64,000 nucleotides of DNA from Reticulitermes speratus (lineage: Eukaryota > Arthropoda > Insecta > Blattodea > Rhinotermitidae): the NCBI GenBank assembly GCA_021186555.1, contig JAJKFL010000012.1:19975711-20039710 (forward strand), read 5' to 3'. The position numbers and the translations under genes are program-made. The notes below the pieces were generated by a model. That model did no database searches. It saw nothing but the letters and a program-made list of their open reading frames with translations, and was not told the origin of the DNA. Each line of letters starts with the position of its first letter. Position 1 is the stretch's first letter. Below are positions 57,958-64,000 of the stretch, in pieces.

Positions 57958-58143
57958 TGGTGAAACCTGCCTAATAATGGAACAGCAAGGGAGTGAAATT
58001 TTTTTCCATTTGCAAGCAGCTTCAGTTTCATACAGGTACTTGAATTTTGGATCCTAGCGACTCCAGATCCTAAAGACTGTAAAAGTTTTCTGCGAAACGC
58101 AGGTTTCATTGTGTGCAGGTTCCATTTAAGACCAGTTTTACTG
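57958..58143. mobile_element. Tigger-like MITE candidate
   Basis: Left TGGTGAAACCTGCCTAATAA TGGAAC, right (reverse complement) CAGTAAAACTGGTCTTAAAT GGAAC; TA on the left, TTA on the right. 186 bp, noncoding. Confidence 0.55.
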
Positions 58144-58524
58144 TTACATGCTGATGTGAAGAGTGTTTCCCCACAGCAGTGGTAACTATTTACATTCTTA
58201 TAATTAGTGGGTACACAATAGATAGGTGCCAGACTGCCAATTGTTTAGCAGTTCCTTTACAGAAATAACTTATACTCTACTGTGATTTCAGTATAATATT
58301 TGGAGCACCTAATGCAGCAGAATTTTGGTCCACAGTATTCATTAAATTTTGTTACACACCTTGAGTTTTTATGAATAGGATGATTATGTTACCATTGTTA
58401 TTTATTTTGATCTCAGTCTGATCTTGGATCATAATTTACTGGGTGAACTCATGTAAAATTCTTTAATGATAAGTTTCGGTTCTAAATATGCATGTATGTA
58501 TATATGCTGTTTACAGTATAAATA

Positions 58525-58686
58525 CCACATTTACCTGAACATAAGACAAGAATTGTTTCCTCATTCATCATCTGAAGGGGGGGTTGCCTTACAATCATGA
58601 ACAAAATCAAACATGTTCTGTAAGAGTTATTTTCCTGAAAATTTAAGGTTTTAGAGGGGGCTAATTGTATATTCAGGTAAATATGG
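58525..58686. mobile_element. MITE with CCRTATTTACCTGAAYATA ends
   Basis: TIRs CCACATTTACCTGAACATA and CCATATTTACCTGAATATA, with TA on both sides (58523-58524, 58687-58688). 162 bp, noncoding. Confidence 0.75.
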
Positions 58687-59425
58687 TATGTACATAGATT
58701 TAAAGTTGTTACTCATGTTGACTACAAAACAAGATGAGCATCCGTACATTTGGAAAAATAGTAATGTTTGGTTTTATTGTTTCAAGGCATCAAAATTTGT
58801 ACAGATGATAATAATTTTTTTTTAGAATTAATCTCTGTTGAAAAAGAGTTGCATTATAGCTGCACATGTTTATACTTTACTCCATGTTTCAGAAGTTGTT
58901 TAAATTTATGTAAGGCATTTGCATTGTACCATTCCCAGCCTCCTGTTAGAAGTAACAGTTTTCTGAAACTGGCAAATCTCGACCCCCCCTTGTTTTTTTT
59001 TGGGGGGGGGGGGGAACTCATGGCTCACGGTCATGATATTTTAAGGAATTACCTCTGACCCAAAAGTACTTAGAATTGGCCAGCTGCTCAACAGCTTCTT
59101 GGTTTGGAGGCGTAATCAGAAGGTCACAGTGTTTGAATGAACCCTCGTTATTGTTTTCAAAATGGTCCAAAGACTACAGCAGGTAACTTTAATCAGTAGA
59201 AGATAATATTCAAACAAAGGAAAGGTGTCCAGTTGGCTTGATTACAAAATGTCTGTAATTGGAACATTAATTTTGTTTTTGGCCAGTGAAATGCTAGATG
59301 AGGATTCAGATCCTTGGGAGGTGAAGCTGTCGTGGGGTGAGTGGTTGTAATGTCTTGAAGAATGTGACAGTGTGTCATTGGGTGAGTGTTTCCTGATGTT
59401 TGAAAGGAACATCATTCCTTCATCC

Positions 59426-59468
59426 TAAAAGATCAAACAGTCCAAGAACTGGACTGTTTGATCTTTTA
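59426..59468. repeat. 19-bp perfect palindrome with 5-nt loop
   Basis: Left arm TAAAAGATCAAACAGTCCA (59426-59444), loop AGAAC, right arm its exact reverse complement (59450-59468). It does not look like a eukaryotic polymerase II terminator; more likely the middle of a small inverted repeat. Confidence 0.8.
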
Positions 59469-61133
59469 AGTGAGGGTATTATTTCTTTGAAGTACTGGGA
59501 ACTACTCACCCAACAATATGTCATCACATCCCAGAAGACCTGAATCCTCAGCAACACCACTGTAAGAACATCAAATCTCGCAAAGTGTCAGATGTGAATG
59601 AGGTTGCTAAAAATAAACAAACTTGGTCAAATGGCCACCTCCATAGGTTTTACTGGGTAATGAACTCGGCACATAAAAACGCTTCATAAATATAGGAACA
59701 AAGATATTTTGGGAGAATCAGTTTCAACAAAAACTTCAGGTCAGAAAGATAAGCCAATTCACCATACAGACATAATGCAGAAATGCACTTTAATTTGGTA
59801 TTCTGTGTGTGTGTGTGTGTGTGTCAGAAATAAAATGGAGGAGAAGCTGCTCAAGCTGTACTGTGATGGTAACATTTGAAACTTTAAAGTAACATAAAAG
59901 CAGAAACAGTTTTATTTAGACTGTGGTCTTCTGGGTTGACACCACATAGACTTTTGGGTGATTGCTGATAGTTTGGAGGTACCTGATGCCTCCATCTTCT
60001 TCATCCCCAGAATTGGAGGCAGTAGGTTCCACTGAAACATGGGTGGTTACTGACAGGTCTGTGCAGTGTGGCAACACAGGAGACGCTTTAGATCTTCGCC
60101 ACTGTGAAGTCTTCAAATCTGAATATAATTTTATGTGTAATACCGTGTAAAACCGTAATTATGATTTCTTCTTAAAACGTCAAGGTCTGTACTACTGCAT
60201 AATGAATGTTCACAAGTGCACCTAATACAATATTCATAACGCACATTCCTTTAGCATTTCTTCGGGACAATATTTATGCTGTAAATATGCAATAATTGTC
60301 TGTGTTTAGAGGGTGTTTTTGAAGAGTAGTTTCATACATGTACATTGTTTTTATTGTGTGATAATTGCCTAATAACAGACTGAATTAGGTTATCAAACTT
60401 GGACATGTTTCATGTTCTGCATATTGCATCGGTTTTTTTTTTTGTCCATTACTTTCTTCTTTCTTTGTTTAGTTCAATTAAGCACTGGACAAAAAACTGG
60501 TAGCAAATTTTATTTTGTTTAAAATAATTTTTTTCAGGCATGGGTAACATGCTAAATTTTTTTTAAATATTAGTAGACCAAAATGGAACATAATACCTCA
60601 GCAAAAACATGCATTATTGTTCTTACAAACAGGATCATTTTGTTAAGTTTCTCATCCAAAAGCACCGTTTTCTTAAGTTTACTAGCCTGACAGAAGTAAG
60701 CTGCATCGATTGAGATTTTCTGCAAGGTATTGTCTTTTGAAAATTCTCTGCACTATTGATGAAGATAAATTTGTTGTGGATAAAATTTTGTTCATAAATC
60801 TGAGTATCTTTCTAAGAGAATTGCATTTATAATGTATTTGGGGTATTCAGAAATATTTTATAGGTATCAGACATGTGCAGTTGCAATCATCTGTACAAAC
60901 TGAAAACCTCCTAATTTTCAAGATATGATGTAAGATCAGTTTGCTTTACACAGCCTACTTAAGTTAAGCTTTATATCAACCATTCCTGAAACCAAAAGTG
61001 AGCATTAATGTGCAATTAAACATGTTGACATCTGTCATAATATCAGGTGTAAAAGGCGAACACATACTGTAGGATAGTCCTATAGCTACAGGTCACTGTA
61101 TTATTAAAGAGACCAACTGAATGTAAAACATAA

Positions 61134-61347
61134 GGTCAAAGGTAAAGTTGTCCCTGTCTATGCCATGAAGGTGTACAGGGGGAGCAGAGGTATAGCTCAA
61201 CTCATTCTTAACCTCAGAACTTGATGGAGGTGAGTGGTCGACATCATGCCTCGGCCACTTTACCCCCAAGAAAGAACCTGGGGTTCGAACTCCAGACCAT
61301 CCAGCCCATAGCTAGTTGCTATACTGACTATGCTATCACGGCTACCA
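61134..61347 (-). mobile_element. tRNA-derived SINE, minus strand
   Basis: On the minus strand: GGTAGCCGTGATAGCATAGT CAG (A box), CTGGAGTTCGAACCCCAGG (B box), and a tail ACACCTTCATGGCATAGACA GGGACAACTTTACC, shared with the plus-strand SINE at 18459-18725. Confidence 0.82.
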
Positions 61348-64000
61348 AATGTAAATCATGTGACAAAATGTTGCAGCATCTGAGTATTTTTAATGAAGCA
61401 AAGGAACTGAAGAAATGCTTCTAGAGTACGAAGTCCTTTATCACTGAATTTGTATTCTGTACTAAAACTGAATTTGTCAAGAGTGATACAAATAAGAAAA
61501 ATGTTCCAGTTTGTTCCTTTATATGCTCATCACTTCAGCTGAAATAACTTTATCCTATAAAAGGACTGAGAAATGCCCTAATCATCAGCTGGTGATGTGT
61601 TCAAATTAAAATACATATTGATTCTATTCACATTTTGTTTTCACAGAGATATGTAACTCTTTTATTGTTAGCAACATGTTAGCCAATATTAACCCAATTG
61701 TCAGAATTTAAACATCAGCATAACATTTCATTCCGGCACATATAGCTGTACCTTTTTAACACTCAATTGGTATCTAAAACATTACTACATTAACTTTATT
61801 TTCTGGTTGTGTAATTTATTAAAAAAAAAAAGTTACAGCACTTTGTATATAGGATCATTGAAAAAGAACTCCCTTGTTTTAAGGTTATGTCAATTATTTT
61901 GAGTCACATGATCATGTGGTTTGTTGTGAAATGTTCAGCAAGTCACAAAGTTCTGATGCTGGCCTCCTGTGTATGTGCATGTGTGTGGGACACTCAGCTG
62001 TCCCAATGGCAGTAGAATTGCCTTAACACATTCAGTGTAATGGTGTTCATTCAGGAGTAAGTGCTCTTTCAGGAAAGCAAACAATTCCAACATGTTGAGA
62101 TAGATGTTTACAATAATGGTGTTTTCTGCAAAAAGGAAAGGTCCTATAACACAGTCACATAGAAGTCCACGTCATTTGTTCACTTTCAGAGTGTCATACA
62201 CACACACACACGGGAATTACATGTGGCTGTTCTGCTTCCTGGATTCAATAGTTGTGATGATTAACTTGGCCATTCATGCGAAATGGAACTTTGCCTGTGG
62301 AAAGTACTCATCTTAGATCACCAGTTTCATTTAACATGAAATCTGCATATTCAACTCCTTTTGGAAGGTCACTGCCTTTACATTTATGTCTTAATAAAGT
62401 TTGTATATAATCTTATTTGTTCACCAGCCTCTTCTGAAGTCCATGATCTTCTTGGTGATTTTTGCTTTAACACACTTTGTGGTTATTTAAATTTAGTAAT
62501 CTGATGATAAATTATGTTGTAAATTGTGTCCTACAGTTACAATGGGCTTGAAATTAATAAACCATATGACAAATTTGGCTTTCTGCTGAACAGACCTAAT
62601 TATACCGACTACAGTAGGCACAAAATTTAACTGTCATTGAGAGTTAGCGCACATTGACATGCACATGCACAGAAGACAACAAACACTTCACGAGTTGCAG
62701 AACACTTTGCAACAGTCCCTCATGATTATATGTCAAAATCAATGCAATATTCACCCTTAAAACTAGTGACTTATTTTTTGATGACTCTGTATTTGATGGA
62801 ACAGTTCCATCCACAGTGCACAGCGAAACTGTTCCGTCCATAACAGTAAAAGGTTTTAACCGAGTATGTTACTTTTATACAAACTAGTTAACACTTATGA
62901 CAAAGTTGTATTAAAAAAAGTGACCATATTTACTGTACGGTGCAGTCTGTCTCCTTTTGAAGGCTAACATTTTACATTACGAAAGAGCACACTGCACAGT
63001 GTATGTAGCACTGAATGAGATTCCATATAATAATGAATGAGGTGGAAGAGAAAAAGAATGATTTTGGTGTATTTTTAAGGAACTGTTCTGTCATTCTGAA
63101 ATACTAGTGAAACATACGAAAAATCTCTCCAACCTCAAGATTCAAACAAGATACATTAACTGCTGAACGTGAAATGGCCAGTTGCTGTAAAGCTAAACTC
63201 AAGTTATCATAAATACAGATGTCATGTCAATAATATCTCAACTGTGTATGGACTCTGTTAAATTGAAAAATGGATTATACTATTTTGTGTATAATTAGGA
63301 TTTCTCAATATTTCTTCCATCTAGAAACTCAGAAAGGCAAAGCCAATAGGGGAAGATGGTTGCTTACACATTGAAACAGCACATTATTACTAAACGAATT
63401 GCGAGTGCAGCAATTAACAAAATCATGACAATCTGGCAATTAACCCCTGTAAATAATTTTCCCTGTTTTACGAGTTATAAATGAAAAGATGGAAAAGTAA
63501 ATTTCCAGCGCAATAAAAGGAGACAGTCAATTTCAGTACTGAAATGTACAGAATTGGGCACAATAAACATCAAGCACGTTGGTGTGGTGGTGACATGTCA
63601 TTTGCATTCAGGCAGTACCTGGTTTGGGACCAGATACCTTGAAGATCTTTTTATTTTCTTTAATCTCTCAAGGTAGACATGTAATAAGGCACAAATACTT
63701 CCTTTCATGTTCCTCCTAGTTCATTAGCCACTGTTGTCCGGCTGTATCTCATTCAGTGCTGTATACCAGGGATCACCAGTTGTATGTCTGAAGGCAACAT
63801 GGTGCCTGCAAGAATTTCAGACGACTCATGATAATTTATTAACTGTTCACAGATAATCGGAATGCTTTCCAAAATAAAGTTTATGCACTTTGCCATTTCT
63901 GTTAACCCATTTGCTGACTAGGACAAGCATTGCTTGCCCATAAACATTACTTGTGTGTGTATTCTTTGTCCCAAGTGACTGACACGTGGCACTCACCACT

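Larger units (their letters stand above)
56000..64000. other. RAB30 downstream flank: no further gene recognised
   Basis: Only the MITEs, SINE, hairpin and palindrome listed. The part just after RAB30 (53666-54650) may include its 3' UTR. The last 100 bp (63902 onward) match 30068-30160 and begin a TTAA-ended repeat that runs off the window. Confidence 0.55.

Overview
The window reads as nuclear DNA of an insect: AT-rich, split genes with GT-AG introns of 90 bp to 19 kb, and heavy loads of mariner/Tc1, Tigger/pogo, non-LTR retrotransposon and tRNA-derived SINE sequence. The non-LTR 3' ends and SINE types look to me most like those of cockroaches and termites (an impression from memory, not a search). 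No prokaryotic, organellar or viral gene was recognised.

Two host genes are clear and sit head to head. PCF11 (pre-mRNA cleavage complex II / transcription termination factor) is on the minus strand. Six coding exons lie between 46,143 and 7,585: a CTD-interacting domain split over three exons, a coiled-coil exon, a short proline/alanine-rich exon and a 1.3-kb low-complexity exon. The zinc-finger C-terminus was not found and should lie left of the window. RAB30, a Golgi Rab GTPase, is on the plus strand, complete in five exons (46,901-53,665, 203 aa). The roughly 760 bp between the two coding starts is a likely bidirectional promoter. From 53.7 to 64 kb I see only RAB30 3' flank and repeats.

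Most of the rest is intron filled with mobile DNA. 1-7.5 kb: PCF11 intron with MITEs, a transposase fragment, LINE 3' ends and one copy of an unclassified repeat. 9-12.4 kb (PCF11 intron 5): a second copy of that repeat is split by a Tigger-like element (21-bp TIRs, TA duplication), which is itself split by a mariner (26-bp TIRs) and by a second pogo-like element (27-bp TIRs). 16-21 kb: LINE tails, a SINE and a MITE. 23-27.6 kb (intron 2): a fold-back element with hammerhead-ribozyme-like arms, an RNase H LINE fragment, and a 2.9-kb LINE whose reverse transcriptase has YADA in place of YADD. 34.5-35.0 kb: a near-perfect 118-bp inverted repeat, also with hammerhead-like arms. 42.9-44.3 kb (intron 1): a complete DD41D Tc1/mariner-superfamily element with an open 363-codon transposase frame. 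48.3-49.6 kb (RAB30 intron 2): a DD34D mariner with one internal stop. 52.5 kb: the best hammerhead-like motif. 54.7-55.8 kb: three tRNA-derived SINEs in a row, one with a perfect 14-bp target-site duplication.

The strongest points for a second look are the three-level transposon nest, the open DD41D transposase, the recurrent hammerhead-like motifs inside fold-back repeats, and the tight divergent PCF11-RAB30 pair, which I recall is also divergent in human. All exon borders come from reading frame and GT-AG signals alone.
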